DNA from: Cohnella terricola
GTDB taxonomy: Bacteria; Bacillota; Bacilli; Paenibacillales; Paenibacillaceae
Direction of reading: 5' to 3'
Length of the DNA stretch: 64,000 nt
NCBI RefSeq assembly: GCF_007786475.1
Contig: NZ_VNJJ01000003.1
Span: 290,055-354,054, forward strand
In this document: piece after piece, positions 1 to 9,134 of the stretch
How positions within the stretch are numbered: the first letter of the stretch is position 1
How the letters are laid out: each line of letters opens with the position of its first letter
Notes under the pieces: model-generated
What the model was told of the DNA's origin: nothing
Databases searched by the model: none
What the model saw: only the letters and a program-made list of their open reading frames with translations
Translations under genes and position numbers: made by a program

Positions 1-491
1 TTCAGCGGCATAATGTAGTTCCTGCCGTCGGTCGCCTGTTCGGCGAGCACGCCCGGATCGAAATTCTTCATGAACTCCTGATCCGTCAGGTCTTCCAGAT
101 AACCACCGTTATGGTAAAGCTTCGTTGTGCTGCCTGCGTTGAGGGTGAACACGTCGACGATGTCCCCGCTCGCCAGCTTCGTCTTCAGCAGCGTGTCGTA
201 ATCGTCGTACTTGACCGGCTGCACGTCAACTTTGATATTCGGGTTTTCCAATTCGAACTGCTCAATGATTTTGGCGACTCCGTCCGTCACGTCGCTCTTG
301 AAGTGCATGAACGAGATTGTAACCGGTTTCGAATCTTCCGACGTCGGAGCGCTTGCCGACTCCGTCGCTGGGTTTTCAGATTCAGGTGCCGATGTCGTCG
401 AACTAGCCGCGTTCTTATCGTTGCCGCCGCACGCGGACAGGAGCAAGGTCAACAACGCGATACTCATCCCGAAGCCAAGCTTCTTGTTCAT
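1..491 (-). CDS. ABC transporter sugar-binding lipoprotein, N-terminal part (cut by window edge)
   Basis: About 163 codons are visible and the reading frame runs off the left edge. The protein begins with a lipoprotein signal peptide ending in LLSAC (lipid-anchored Cys21), followed by an Asn/Ser/Thr/Ala-rich linker and then a family-1 extracellular solute-binding fold (ISFMHF, EQFELENPNIKV, LLKTKLASGDIVDVF). Such proteins sit on the outer face of the membrane and feed an oligosaccharide importer whose permeases would lie further left. I chose the ATG at 491 because AAAGGGG is 8 nt upstream; an ATG at 497 is too close to it. The adjacent YesM/YesN pair and glycoside hydrolase support carbohydrate uptake. 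The exact sugar is not predictable. Confidence 0.85.
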   Translation of the reverse strand, partial: MNKKLGFGMSIALLTLLLSACGGNDKNAASSTTSAPESENPATESASAPTSEDSKPVTISFMHFKSDVTDGVAKIIEQFELENPNIKVDVQPVKYDDYDTLLKTKLASGDIVDVFTLNAGSTTKLYHNGGYLEDLTDQEFMKNFDPGVLAEQATDGRNYIMPL

Positions 492-598
492 ATCCATTTC
501 CCCTTTGTTTGATTTGCCGGATCGAGCGTTCTCGTCCTGAAGTTCATATTACCGATCTCCGGATGCTTCAGGAATTAAATAAATTGGGGATGCGATGT

Positions 599-2203
599 TC
601 AATTTTTTGCATTGGGGAACACGATGGGCTGCAACTCTCGGTATTCTGAGGGCGTCTGCCCGGTGAACTTCTTGAACACTTGGCTGAAATAGCGCTGGTT
701 CTCGTACCCGACGAGCTCGGATATATCATTGATTTTACGGTTCGATTCGCGCAGCAGATCGCATGCCTTCTCCATTCGTTTCCGCGTAACGTATTCGATG
801 AAATTCTCCCCTGTCACAGACTTGAATTGTTTGCTCAAATAGCTGGGGTCCATATGGTAGCGGGTCGCGATATCTATTAAGCCTATATCCTCGAAATAAT
901 GCTCGTCCAAATAGGCGGCAATCTCGGATATCGGATTCGCGGCACCCGGAGCCGTTGTTTCAACGATATGTCTCTCGATAGCCGTCGAGAGCTGCGAGGT
1001 GTAGTTAAGCAGCGCCTCCACGCTCATAATGCCGTCAATCGCCCGTTGATCGGATAAGAGCGTACTGGCCGCAGCGATCGATTCCCAATGGCTGCCGGCG
1101 GCGGAGACGAGCTTGCGGAGCTCCTTCTGAGCTCCCTGGATCGTTAGAGACCGAGCAGCTTCGGCCTTGCGCGCGAACTCATCGAGTAGCCTGCGCGCGG
1201 CGGACGCTTGGCCCGCAGCGATCGCCTGATGCAACAGCTTCGCATCAAATCCGCTGAACACTTCCGCGCAATTCAACGGCTTTCCTGAATCCGCCGCGTA
1301 GATCGCGAGGTCCGTTCCTTGCAGCAGATTGCCGCGAAGCAGTTCGTTCGCCTCGGCGAAGGCTTCGGGCAACTGCTCTAGACTATCGCGTAGAGAACTC
1401 AGCCCGGCGACGACGTGAAGGTCTAACATTCCGTTGACCGCGGCGTGGAACGGCTGCAGCAACTGCCGGATTGCTTCACCGCTGGCGAACGATTCGGGAA
1501 GAAGCAAACAAAGCCGCATCCTGTCGTCCGACTTGTACACGTATAACGGTGCTTCTCGCGTCACTTCGTTCATCATATTTTCAACGCTGAACATAAGCAG
1601 ATCGGCATTGCCGTGGAACTTCGTTTCCGCCAGCTCCCGGAACCTGCGCAGCATGCACACGACGAGACGGTAGCGGCCCGGCAGGAGATCCGAGAGCAGC
1701 TCCGCGGAACGGTATACAATGTCCGCAGCGTTCGCGATCCGTCGCCCCGTCACATTTTGAAGAAAGGCTTCGGTTTGCAGCTTACGCATCTCGCTCGCGA
1801 ATTGCTGCCTCTGTTCGATGCTCAGATGGCTTCGGCTCGCCTCCATTGCCTTGATCATCGCGCTTTTCAAATCCGCGAGCGACACCGGCTTCAGTACGTA
1901 TTCGCACGCTTGGTACGTGACGGCGGCCTTCATGAATTCGAATTGTGTATGGCCGCTGATCACGATCACTTTAATGTGATTGTACCGATGGTACAGCTGT
2001 TCAAGGAACTGTTGACCGTTCATGACCGGCATGTTCATATCCGTCACGATAATATGCGGTTGGCTGACCGGTATAAGCGCCATCGCTTCCGCCCCGTTGC
2101 GGGCTTCCGAGACGACTTCGACGTCAAGCCGCAGTTCGGCGATCATTTTGCTAACCGACTTGCGACCCCAAGATTCATCATCGACGACCATCACTTTAAG
2201 CAA
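599..2203 (-). CDS. YesN-type response regulator (receiver + AraC HTH)
   Basis: 534 residues. The N-terminal receiver has acidic D9/D10, phospho-acceptor D55 (in VTDMNMP) and K105 (in LKP). A central region of unknown fold follows, and the last ~100 residues form an AraC-type double helix-turn-helix (IDIATRYHMDPSYLSKQFK, then the VGYENQRYFSQVFKK signature). It presumably activates the neighbouring sugar transporter genes when phosphorylated by the kinase encoded just upstream. The start is read as TTG at 2203, preceded by GGGGAG at 6 nt, so its first codons overlap the last codons of the kinase gene and the two are probably translationally coupled. A longer open frame to 2317 exists but lies wholly inside the kinase gene. 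Confidence 0.88.
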   Translation of the reverse strand: MLKVMVVDDESWGRKSVSKMIAELRLDVEVVSEARNGAEAMALIPVSQPHIIVTDMNMPVMNGQQFLEQLYHRYNHIKVIVISGHTQFEFMKAAVTYQACEYVLKPVSLADLKSAMIKAMEASRSHLSIEQRQQFASEMRKLQTEAFLQNVTGRRIANAADIVYRSAELLSDLLPGRYRLVVCMLRRFRELAETKFHGNADLLMFSVENMMNEVTREAPLYVYKSDDRMRLCLLLPESFASGEAIRQLLQPFHAAVNGMLDLHVVAGLSSLRDSLEQLPEAFAEANELLRGNLLQGTDLAIYAADSGKPLNCAEVFSGFDAKLLHQAIAAGQASAARRLLDEFARKAEAARSLTIQGAQKELRKLVSAAGSHWESIAAASTLLSDQRAIDGIMSVEALLNYTSQLSTAIERHIVETTAPGAANPISEIAAYLDEHYFEDIGLIDIATRYHMDPSYLSKQFKSVTGENFIEYVTRKRMEKACDLLRESNRKINDISELVGYENQRYFSQVFKKFTGQTPSEYRELQPIVFPNAKN

Positions 2204-3998
2204 GCAACTCTCCCCGCTTTCTGTATGGAATCCGGATGCGTATGTCCGTGCCTTCTCCCGGACAGCTGTCGATTTCCAGCCCGTACGGATCGCCATAGGC
2301 GAGACGAATGCGCTCATGAACGTTCTTCAAACCGATCGAGACGCCCGAGAATACTTCTAACGACTTTAACTCCAAGCCGCTGCGCAGTGCTTCAAGCTTC
2401 ACGTAAGCGATGCCCGGACCGTTATCTCGAATGGAAAGCACGACCGCCCCGTCATCCGTCTCTGCACGAACGCGAATGAGCAATTGGAGATCGTCTGGAC
2501 CGCCAAGCGCGTGAACGACGGCATTTTCGATAATCGGCTGCATGACGAAGCGAACGATCGGCGTGTCCATTAACTCCTCCGGAACGTCGAACTCGATCTG
2601 CAGCGAATCTTCGAATCGGAACTGTTGGATGTACAAATAGTTGCTGACGTGCGCAAGCTCCTGGCCAATCGTCGATTCTGTATTGCCTTCGTAGAAGCTG
2701 TAGCGGAACAGTTCTCCAAGTGATCTGCACATCTCGGGAATGTCGTAATCTCCGATCAGCACCGCTTTGCCGCCGATCGTCTGCAACGTATTGTACAGAA
2801 AGTGTGGGTTGATCTGCATCTGCAGCGCGAGCAATTGCGCTTCCTTGTTCCGGAGCTGCATTTGGTAACGCTGCTCGATCAACTCGCGGATTGTCTCCGT
2901 CATATAGTTAAAGCTTCGGGTCAGCTCCGATATATCGTCGCGGTACCGGTTCGGTTGATTCAAAGTAACATGGAAGTTGCCGTGTCGCACGGTCTTCATT
3001 GCGTTGCCTAGTTGCTTGATCGGACGCGTAATGTATTGCTGCGCTAGCAGCGAAAGCAAGGAGATGGACACTAACGCGAAGACCAGTGCGCCGATGGCGA
3101 TCAGCAACGTATTGATGCCGTGCCGCGCAAGCTCTTCGTTCGGATAGACGATCGTCAGCGACAAGTTGCCGTTGTCGAGATAGGAAGTGCCTACGAGCAA
3201 ATTTTTGCGTTGGACGAACTGGATCGCCTTCGGCTTGTTTTTCAAGTGCGAATCGGGTTCGTCAAGAGTTGGAATGATGTCGGCGTATGTGTCGTTCGTA
3301 TTGTAGAACGTCTCTCCGCGGGAATTGCGCAGCACGATGACGTTCGGAGCCTTATTGTTCGCCTCGATGATCTTGCCAAGCTCTTTCTTCTGAATATAGA
3401 ATACGAGCGTTCCGATCTTGCTGCGGTAGAAAGGATCGTAGATCGTAATCGCAAAAACAAAAAAATCCCGGTGAAGCATCGCATCCGCATAAGTGAAAGC
3501 AAGAGATTCCCGGAACGGCAAATCGAGCATGTCCCCATAATGGGGAATGCTCTCATCGAAGGGGATCGAGTCGTAGCTGGCGGCTCGCGACCAGTAGTCC
3601 CTAAGTTGGTTGTTCTTGCCGAAGATCATAATCTTGATGACGCTATCCTTGTTTTTGTTCGATACGAGCGTATAGTAATTTTTCAGAGATTCCTTCGTAT
3701 TGAAAAAGTCTTCGTCTGTCACGCTCCGGCCGTGCTCCATCAAGTTCATCACGTGCGAGAATCCATATACTTGCAGCGCTGAGGACGACAGGTCGCGGAA
3801 ATATTGATTCAAATAGCCCGCTACGTACTGAGCGTTCTGATCGGCGCTTCGATACATCGTCCGTTCCAGCGATTTCGTGCTCGACTCATAGAATAGGATT
3901 GACAGCACGAGCATCGGGACGAGGGAGATGAGCACGCTGCTCCAGAGAATCTTCGTTCGGATGCTTCGGTTAATGAATAGCCATTTGATGAGTTTCAT
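2196..3998 (-). CDS. YesM-type sensor histidine kinase
   Basis: 600 residues. Membrane segment at about 16-37, a ~255-residue extracellular sensor region, second membrane segment at about 296-320, HAMP linker, then a His_kinase domain with H399 in the INPHFLYN motif and an ATPase domain (PIIENAVVHAL, IRDNGPGI, SIGLKNVHERI). This layout is that of the YesM/LytS-like kinases that pair with AraC-type regulators and control carbohydrate ABC transporters in Paenibacillaceae. The gene overlaps the start of the regulator gene, so the pair is co-transcribed. The stimulus is unknown; a sugar or binding-protein complex is an inference from context. Confidence 0.9.
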   Translation of the reverse strand: MKLIKWLFINRSIRTKILWSSVLISLVPMLVLSILFYESSTKSLERTMYRSADQNAQYVAGYLNQYFRDLSSSALQVYGFSHVMNLMEHGRSVTDEDFFNTKESLKNYYTLVSNKNKDSVIKIMIFGKNNQLRDYWSRAASYDSIPFDESIPHYGDMLDLPFRESLAFTYADAMLHRDFFVFAITIYDPFYRSKIGTLVFYIQKKELGKIIEANNKAPNVIVLRNSRGETFYNTNDTYADIIPTLDEPDSHLKNKPKAIQFVQRKNLLVGTSYLDNGNLSLTIVYPNEELARHGINTLLIAIGALVFALVSISLLSLLAQQYITRPIKQLGNAMKTVRHGNFHVTLNQPNRYRDDISELTRSFNYMTETIRELIEQRYQMQLRNKEAQLLALQMQINPHFLYNTLQTIGGKAVLIGDYDIPEMCRSLGELFRYSFYEGNTESTIGQELAHVSNYLYIQQFRFEDSLQIEFDVPEELMDTPIVRFVMQPIIENAVVHALGGPDDLQLLIRVRAETDDGAVVLSIRDNGPGIAYVKLEALRSGLELKSLEVFSGVSIGLKNVHERIRLAYGDPYGLEIDSCPGEGTDIRIRIPYRKRGELLA

Positions 3999-4013
3999 CG
4001 CTGCGGTCCTTTC

Positions 4014-4982
4014 TCAACGTACACAAGTTTCCAGATACCAGCGATACATCCCGCCGGGCGCAATGACCGACGTCCGATTCTCGCTCATTGCGAAGGCAAG
4101 ATCATCCATCGTCCCTGTCGCCGGCTCGATCGCGAAGTGATAATGGCCGGCATAGCCCCCGTAATTCGCCCAGACGGCCAGATACGGCACTTGCTCCGTA
4201 GGAAATCGGAATGTAATCGCTTCGTCAGTGACCGGATCGCACAGTTCCGCCCAGCCTTCAGCGAGCTCGTCCGCAAAATAATATTTTTCCGCGTACCGGC
4301 CCTCATTCGGTTCCAAGACACTCAGGTCGATAGGCGCGCCATGATCCCGCGTGCTCTCGGTCCGAAAGAGACTCAAGTCTGGAATCGGCCAACGGTGCTT
4401 CGCGCCAAAGTTGCCGAGCCTCGTCTGCGCCGAATAAGACATGGCGATCGTCTTCAGTCCGTCCGGAACGCGCAGCTTCATTCCTGCCTCGGCTCGCAGC
4501 AGCGGATGTGCAGCCCATAGGAACGAGAACGGATAATCGGAAAGATTCGTCACCGTGTACTCGATTCGCAGCGTGTCGTCCGCTATGAAAGAGACGGCTT
4601 TGTCCAGCGTATAAGGAAACTCCCGTCCCTGTACGTTGCAGCGAAGCGTGCCGTTGTCCGCTTGAGCCTGCCAAGGCAGCGACCATACTTCGCCATGGTC
4701 CGGCACGATCCGTCCCCGCCAAGGCTCGTCCGGATATGCGCAGACGTTAATGCCTGGGAACATCTCGTCCCAACCGGACTCGTCGCCGTCGCCGAACGCC
4801 GATCCGTAACCTTGATTGCCTAGAGGCTTGTCGCTGCGCCACAGCCATTCACGACCGGTCTCCTTGTTCAACAAGGAGACCATCTTGGAGCCGAGCGTGG
4901 GAATGATCGTAACGGACAGTTTGGACGTCTCGCTTATCCATGCTTCGTAGCCTTCCCTATCGGTCTTCGTCCAGTAGGTCAT
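4014..4982 (-). CDS. Aldose 1-epimerase-like (galactose mutarotase fold) protein
   Basis: About 322 residues. Recognisable galactose-mutarotase features are the start of the beta-sandwich (TIIPTLGSKMVSLLNKETGREWLW), PDHGEVWSLPW with the usual active-site His, and AAHPLL. The protein probably interconverts sugar anomers or binds a sugar in the cytoplasm; specificity cannot be told. I prefer the ATG at 4982, which has GGGGG 5 nt upstream, over a TTG at 5072 that would add 30 residues without a clear ribosome site. It lies 15 nt before the kinase gene and after the glycoside hydrolase gene, so all are probably one transcription unit. Confidence 0.78.
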   Translation of the reverse strand: MTYWTKTDREGYEAWISETSKLSVTIIPTLGSKMVSLLNKETGREWLWRSDKPLGNQGYGSAFGDGDESGWDEMFPGINVCAYPDEPWRGRIVPDHGEVWSLPWQAQADNGTLRCNVQGREFPYTLDKAVSFIADDTLRIEYTVTNLSDYPFSFLWAAHPLLRAEAGMKLRVPDGLKTIAMSYSAQTRLGNFGAKHRWPIPDLSLFRTESTRDHGAPIDLSVLEPNEGRYAEKYYFADELAEGWAELCDPVTDEAITFRFPTEQVPYLAVWANYGGYAGHYHFAIEPATGTMDDLAFAMSENRTSVIAPGGMYRWYLETCVR

Positions 4983-5100
4983 GTCATCCCCCGCTTTATT
5001 CTCTGAAATCGCTCTGAAATCGTCGCGATTTGCGTAGTAATGCATTTTATAACTCGGTTGCTGATCGGACAATTCATTATTTTGGTTATTTGATGTTCAA

Positions 5101-7344
5101 TTATTTGGCTTCCGAACTCGCGTTATCGTCTTCTACGACGATCTGCACAATCGAGTGCAATTGTAACCGTGGCAGCGAGATCGTTGCCCGCTCTCCGTCC
5201 CACGTCCATTCAAGATCGGCGCCTTCCGGCTGCAAAAAGATAGCGGACGGCTTGCAAGGTGGGCGAATCGTCAATTCGATGTCGTCGATCGGCGGAATCT
5301 GCTCGTTGTGGATCAGATAACCGGATCGTTTCTGCGCGAAGTAGTTCAGCACGTGCACGAAGAGCTCGTGCGTTCGTCCGTTTCGGCGCTCGTGCACGGC
5401 AAGCTCTACGTGATACGGCTTGCGCGCCGAGAGCATGCGTTTACTCGATGGATATAGATCCTCCAGGCAAGCGAACAGCCATTCCCGCGTTAACCGATGT
5501 CCTTCCAAGTAGTACAGCGCGAACGGCTCGCCGTTCATGTAAATTACCCGGCCTAGTCCATAATTTCGCGCCGTGATCGACGGAGCGACCGCCCGGTCTC
5601 CTGCGGGTGCAGCGCCGACCGTCGTGTAATTCTGCCAATCGGCGCGGGCTCGTCCGCCTCCGGGACGCCAGACATGCTCGTTCGGCGCGATTAGCTCCGC
5701 CAGCGTTTCGACGTCATCTCCAGTCTCAAGCTGCATCGCCTCTCCCCACACCTGCAGCTTCACTTCCCCGTAAGGCATGCTCGAACGCAATCTTCCTTCC
5801 GCTTCCCAATAGTGGATCGGCGCGGGCTGGACGCCCGTTCGTTTGACGCCGAGCAGCGCCGCGAACAAGTCGTCCGCGCGCCTTTCCCCGCTTTCGCTCC
5901 ACAAACCGGAGCGTCCCGTCACGATTACCCGTCCTCCGTCCGCGACATAACGCTCCAACGCCGAGATCGTCTCCGCCTCCATCAGACACTGATCGGCTAC
6001 GATCACAAGCGCTTGCCTGTGGAGCTGTTCTCTCAGCGTCGCCTCGTCATAGATGAGATGTTGGATGCCCGCCTCCGTCAATAGCATGGAAGCGCCGTCG
6101 ACGCGATCGGGGCGCGCTCTCGACACCTCGCCCCATCCGCTGTCGCGGCCCCACTCAGCCCCGGCCGTCGGTCCTAACAATTGCGAAGGCAGGCTGGCCA
6201 GGATTGCGACCTCCGGAACCGCTTGCGTTCCTCGCGAATAGGTCTCCCGCTCTTGCACGAACGCGTAAACATCCTTTAGATCCTTATAGACAGCCGGTTC
6301 CAAGCTTCCGTCAACGTAAGGATTATCCGCGAAGAAGCACTTAGCCCCGACCGCGAGCTTCGTCGCCATCTCCAGCTTCCAATCTGTCGGCGAGCGCATC
6401 TGCCACTCTCCCCAACCGTGGAATCGCTCGTTCATATAGTCGAACGGCAGGCCTGTCGTTGACTGGTAGCGCCCTTCGCGACTGAAGATCACCTCGTGGT
6501 TTGCTCCGAAATGAACCGGATCGCACGAAAGCCAATCCACGCCCAATTCGCGCGGCGTCAGCCAGCGGACGAACCTTCCCTTCTCTGTAAGCGGGAAGCC
6601 CATAAAGTATTTGCCCGAATTGTTATCCGCCACAAGCGTGTCCGGAGATAGCGCTTTTACAGCCGAAGTCACTTGTGCGATGTACGGCGCGATCATGCCT
6701 CTGCGCCATAACCGCCACTGCACCCACTCGGGCGAATCCAATTCGCGGTCCGGCTCTGGCATCGGCCCTTTCGGCAGGTCTGCACCGAGCTGCTCCCGGT
6801 ACAGCTTCCGGCAGTTCTCGCAATAGCAGGGTTGTTCGACCAGCCAACTCCCCCCGTCAAACCATACGGCGTCGGGCTGATGTTTGCTCACCGCCTCCTG
6901 TACGAGCGGGATATAGAAGCGTTCCAGAAAATCTGAGGAGATGCAAATATGCGAAGCATCCTGCGACAGCCAAGCTCCGCGCGGAAACGTACCGTCCTCT
7001 GCCACGCGCAGCCATTCCGGGTGCAGACGGCGCATATGGACACTGGAAAATACGTTCATATAGAGTATCGTTCGGATACCTGCTTCCTTCAGCGCTCGCA
7101 CCATACGCCCGGTATAGTCGTTCTCCAGGTGCGGATGCGTCACGGCGATGTCCGACGGATAAAACGTATGTCCGTAGTGATCGTATGCAAACACTTCTAC
7201 CGCCTGAACTCCCGCTTCCTTTAGCATCGTTGCCTGTCGCTTCGCTTCCTCTTCCGTTATCGCCGCGGCCACGCCGCCCATCCATTCCGGTTGATGGTTG
7301 TCCAGATGCAGCTTGCGATACGTATCGTTCATCCAATTGTTCAT
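5101..7344 (-). CDS. Glycoside hydrolase-like protein (GHL6 / beta-galactosidase trimerisation type)
   Basis: 747 residues with no signal peptide, so probably cytoplasmic. The N-terminal half is a TIM-barrel typical of hypothetical glycosyl hydrolase family 6 (RKLHLDNHQPEW start, then AVEVFAYDHYGHTFYP, AVWFDGGSW, CYCENCRKLY). The region from about 395 resembles the Rossmann-like beta-galactosidase trimerisation domain (VPEVAILASLPSQ, LIYDEATL, LERYVADGGRVIVTGRSGL). It probably trims an imported oligosaccharide, but no substrate can be named. Start: ATG with GGGGGG 7 nt upstream. It is the first gene of the minus-strand carbohydrate cluster; the ~215 bp upstream would hold its promoter. Confidence 0.75.
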   Translation of the reverse strand: MNNWMNDTYRKLHLDNHQPEWMGGVAAAITEEEAKRQATMLKEAGVQAVEVFAYDHYGHTFYPSDIAVTHPHLENDYTGRMVRALKEAGIRTILYMNVFSSVHMRRLHPEWLRVAEDGTFPRGAWLSQDASHICISSDFLERFYIPLVQEAVSKHQPDAVWFDGGSWLVEQPCYCENCRKLYREQLGADLPKGPMPEPDRELDSPEWVQWRLWRRGMIAPYIAQVTSAVKALSPDTLVADNNSGKYFMGFPLTEKGRFVRWLTPRELGVDWLSCDPVHFGANHEVIFSREGRYQSTTGLPFDYMNERFHGWGEWQMRSPTDWKLEMATKLAVGAKCFFADNPYVDGSLEPAVYKDLKDVYAFVQERETYSRGTQAVPEVAILASLPSQLLGPTAGAEWGRDSGWGEVSRARPDRVDGASMLLTEAGIQHLIYDEATLREQLHRQALVIVADQCLMEAETISALERYVADGGRVIVTGRSGLWSESGERRADDLFAALLGVKRTGVQPAPIHYWEAEGRLRSSMPYGEVKLQVWGEAMQLETGDDVETLAELIAPNEHVWRPGGGRARADWQNYTTVGAAPAGDRAVAPSITARNYGLGRVIYMNGEPFALYYLEGHRLTREWLFACLEDLYPSSKRMLSARKPYHVELAVHERRNGRTHELFVHVLNYFAQKRSGYLIHNEQIPPIDDIELTIRPPCKPSAIFLQPEGADLEWTWDGERATISLPRLQLHSIVQIVVEDDNASSEAK

Positions 7345-7522
7345 GTCCAGTCCCCCCTCGGTCGGCTCATCGAATCGTTTCTCGAAAAATGCCTTTCGAT
7401 CTCATTCGATGATACCATCCAAACGGGTCTCCGTATTTGCCGCCTTATCCATCGACTTGACGATTGATCCGGCAGGTTGCTGATGATTATTATGATAACA
7501 TGCCGCCGTCGATTGCATAATC

Positions 7523-7548
7523 GAAAAAAGGCGCCCACAGGGGCGTCT
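7523..7548 (-). terminator. Rho-independent terminator after the FAD/Rieske gene
   Basis: On the minus strand, CGCCCC-TGT-GGGCG forms a short GC-rich stem immediately followed by CCTTTTTT. It lies just past the stop of the oxidoreductase gene and separates it from the carbohydrate cluster. Confidence 0.75.
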
Positions 7549-7561
7549 CTCTTCATTTCTC

Positions 7562-9091
7562 TTATGCTTTACCTGCTGGTTCAAGCCGGGCAAGCGGCTC
7601 TTTGGCCGGTCCTTCTATGACTTCCCCAGTATAGGAGAACCGTGATCCGTGGCAGGGACAATCCCATGTCCGGTCGCCATCGTTCCAGTTCGTCTCACAT
7701 CCCAAATGGGTGCAAGTCGTGTCGACGAGATGGAGAACGCCTTCGGGATCCCGATACGCGCCGGCCCGCTTGCCGTTCACGCGCACAAGAGCTCCTTCGT
7801 TCTCGTTTAAGCTATCCGGACTTCGATAGACCATCTCCAGTTTACCGACAACCAGTTGTTTGGCAACATCCGCGTTACTCGTAATAAAGCTTTTGATATC
7901 CGGGTCCGCATGCAATCTCGAGGGGTCGAATAACTCGCGGTAACGGTCCTCCGCGCCCAATACCAGATTCGTAAGCAGATGCGCGGCGGCTGTACCGTTC
8001 GTCATCCCCCATTTTCTGTATCCCGTAGCGACGAAAATGTTATCCGTACGTGCATTGATCCGTCCAACGTAAGGGAGTTTATCCAGGGTCACCAGATCCT
8101 GGGTCGACCAGCGATAAGGGATATCCTTAACTCGGTACATGTAATCGGCGAATGCCTCGAGCGCCAAGTAATGATCGAACGTGCATGCGCTTTGTCCCGC
8201 TTTGTGCCCTTGGCCGCCGATCAGAATCAATGGCGAGTCCCCTTCGCGAGCGACTCGGATCGAACGTTTCGGATCGTCGGCGCTAATGTACATCCCACCG
8301 CCATATTCCCCTTCGATCCGAACCCCGAGCACATAGGAACGCTCGGCATGCATACGGGCGAAATAAAATCCTTTCCAGTCAAGAAAAGGAAAATGGGAAG
8401 CGCTTATCACATGCCTGCACCGAACGCGATGACCATCTTCCGTAACAACGACGGGCCTGTCGCCTTCTTCTACTTTCATGACGGTCGTGTTCTCGAAAAT
8501 TTGCGACTCGGTGCGAACGACGCGGTCAATTAATGCCATTAAATACTTTAACGGATGGAATTGCGCTTGGTCGCGCATGACCAATGCACTTTTGATCGAG
8601 ATCGGCAGATCGATTCGATCGGTTAAGTCTCCGGGAATTCCCAGCTTCTCGTACGCTCGGCGTTCGTTGGTCAATTGCGTAATTCCGTGATCCGATTGGG
8701 CGTAAATGTAGGCATGCTCGTTCTCGAGACCGCAAGAGATATTCTCCGAAGCGACCGTATTGCGGATAAAATTCAGAGCATCCCGGTTCGCTTCGTAGTA
8801 CAAACGCGCTTGATCTTCGCCGAAGTGTTGAATCAACTCGTCGTAGATCACATCGTGCTGGGCCGTTATTTTCGCGGTCGTATGCCCCGTGGTTCCGTTC
8901 AGGATGCGTCCAGCCTCTAGAATGGCCGTCTTAACTCCCGCTTTGGAAAGCAAATATCCCGCGGTAATGCCGGTGATCCCCGCGCCGACGATCACGACAT
9001 CGGCTTCGATATCCGATTGCAATCGAGGAAATTCCGGAAGCTCAACCGACGCCGTCCAATAGGACTGGGGAAATTGGGGAAGCTGTTTCAT
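7562..9091 (-). CDS. FAD-dependent oxidoreductase with C-terminal Rieske [2Fe-2S] domain (YhfW-like)
   Basis: 509 residues. The N terminus carries a DAO-type FAD-binding Rossmann motif (VIVGAGITGITAGYLL, acidic E at the end of beta-2 in ILEAG). The last ~90 residues are a Rieske domain with CTHLGC and CPCHGSRF supplying two Cys and two His ligands. Domain order and length match Bacillus YhfW, whose substrate is not established as far as I know. The start ATG has AAAGGAG about 7 nt upstream. The gene has its own terminator and is separated from the polyketide operon by only 43 bp, so it could be read through from it. Cytoplasmic; likely an electron-transfer or amine/amino-acid oxidising role, which is inference. 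Confidence 0.87.
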   Translation of the reverse strand: MKQLPQFPQSYWTASVELPEFPRLQSDIEADVVIVGAGITGITAGYLLSKAGVKTAILEAGRILNGTTGHTTAKITAQHDVIYDELIQHFGEDQARLYYEANRDALNFIRNTVASENISCGLENEHAYIYAQSDHGITQLTNERRAYEKLGIPGDLTDRIDLPISIKSALVMRDQAQFHPLKYLMALIDRVVRTESQIFENTTVMKVEEGDRPVVVTEDGHRVRCRHVISASHFPFLDWKGFYFARMHAERSYVLGVRIEGEYGGGMYISADDPKRSIRVAREGDSPLILIGGQGHKAGQSACTFDHYLALEAFADYMYRVKDIPYRWSTQDLVTLDKLPYVGRINARTDNIFVATGYRKWGMTNGTAAAHLLTNLVLGAEDRYRELFDPSRLHADPDIKSFITSNADVAKQLVVGKLEMVYRSPDSLNENEGALVRVNGKRAGAYRDPEGVLHLVDTTCTHLGCETNWNDGDRTWDCPCHGSRFSYTGEVIEGPAKEPLARLEPAGKA

Positions 9092-9134
9092 CGTGTTGCT
9101 CCTTTATCGTGCCATTTGGTTACCGATCATTAGG

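Noticed and set aside
537..573. Terminator between the YesN-type gene and the sugar-binding lipoprotein gene
   Set aside because: CCTGAAG/CTTCAGG arms are short, the loop is long and no T-run follows on either strand.
1613..2479. 288-codon plus-strand ORF over the YesN/YesM genes
   Set aside because: Arg/His-rich shadow of two well-supported minus-strand genes.
6675..7412. 245-codon plus-strand ORF over the glycoside hydrolase gene
   Set aside because: Composition typical of an antisense shadow; the minus-strand frame has recognisable domains and a good ribosome site.
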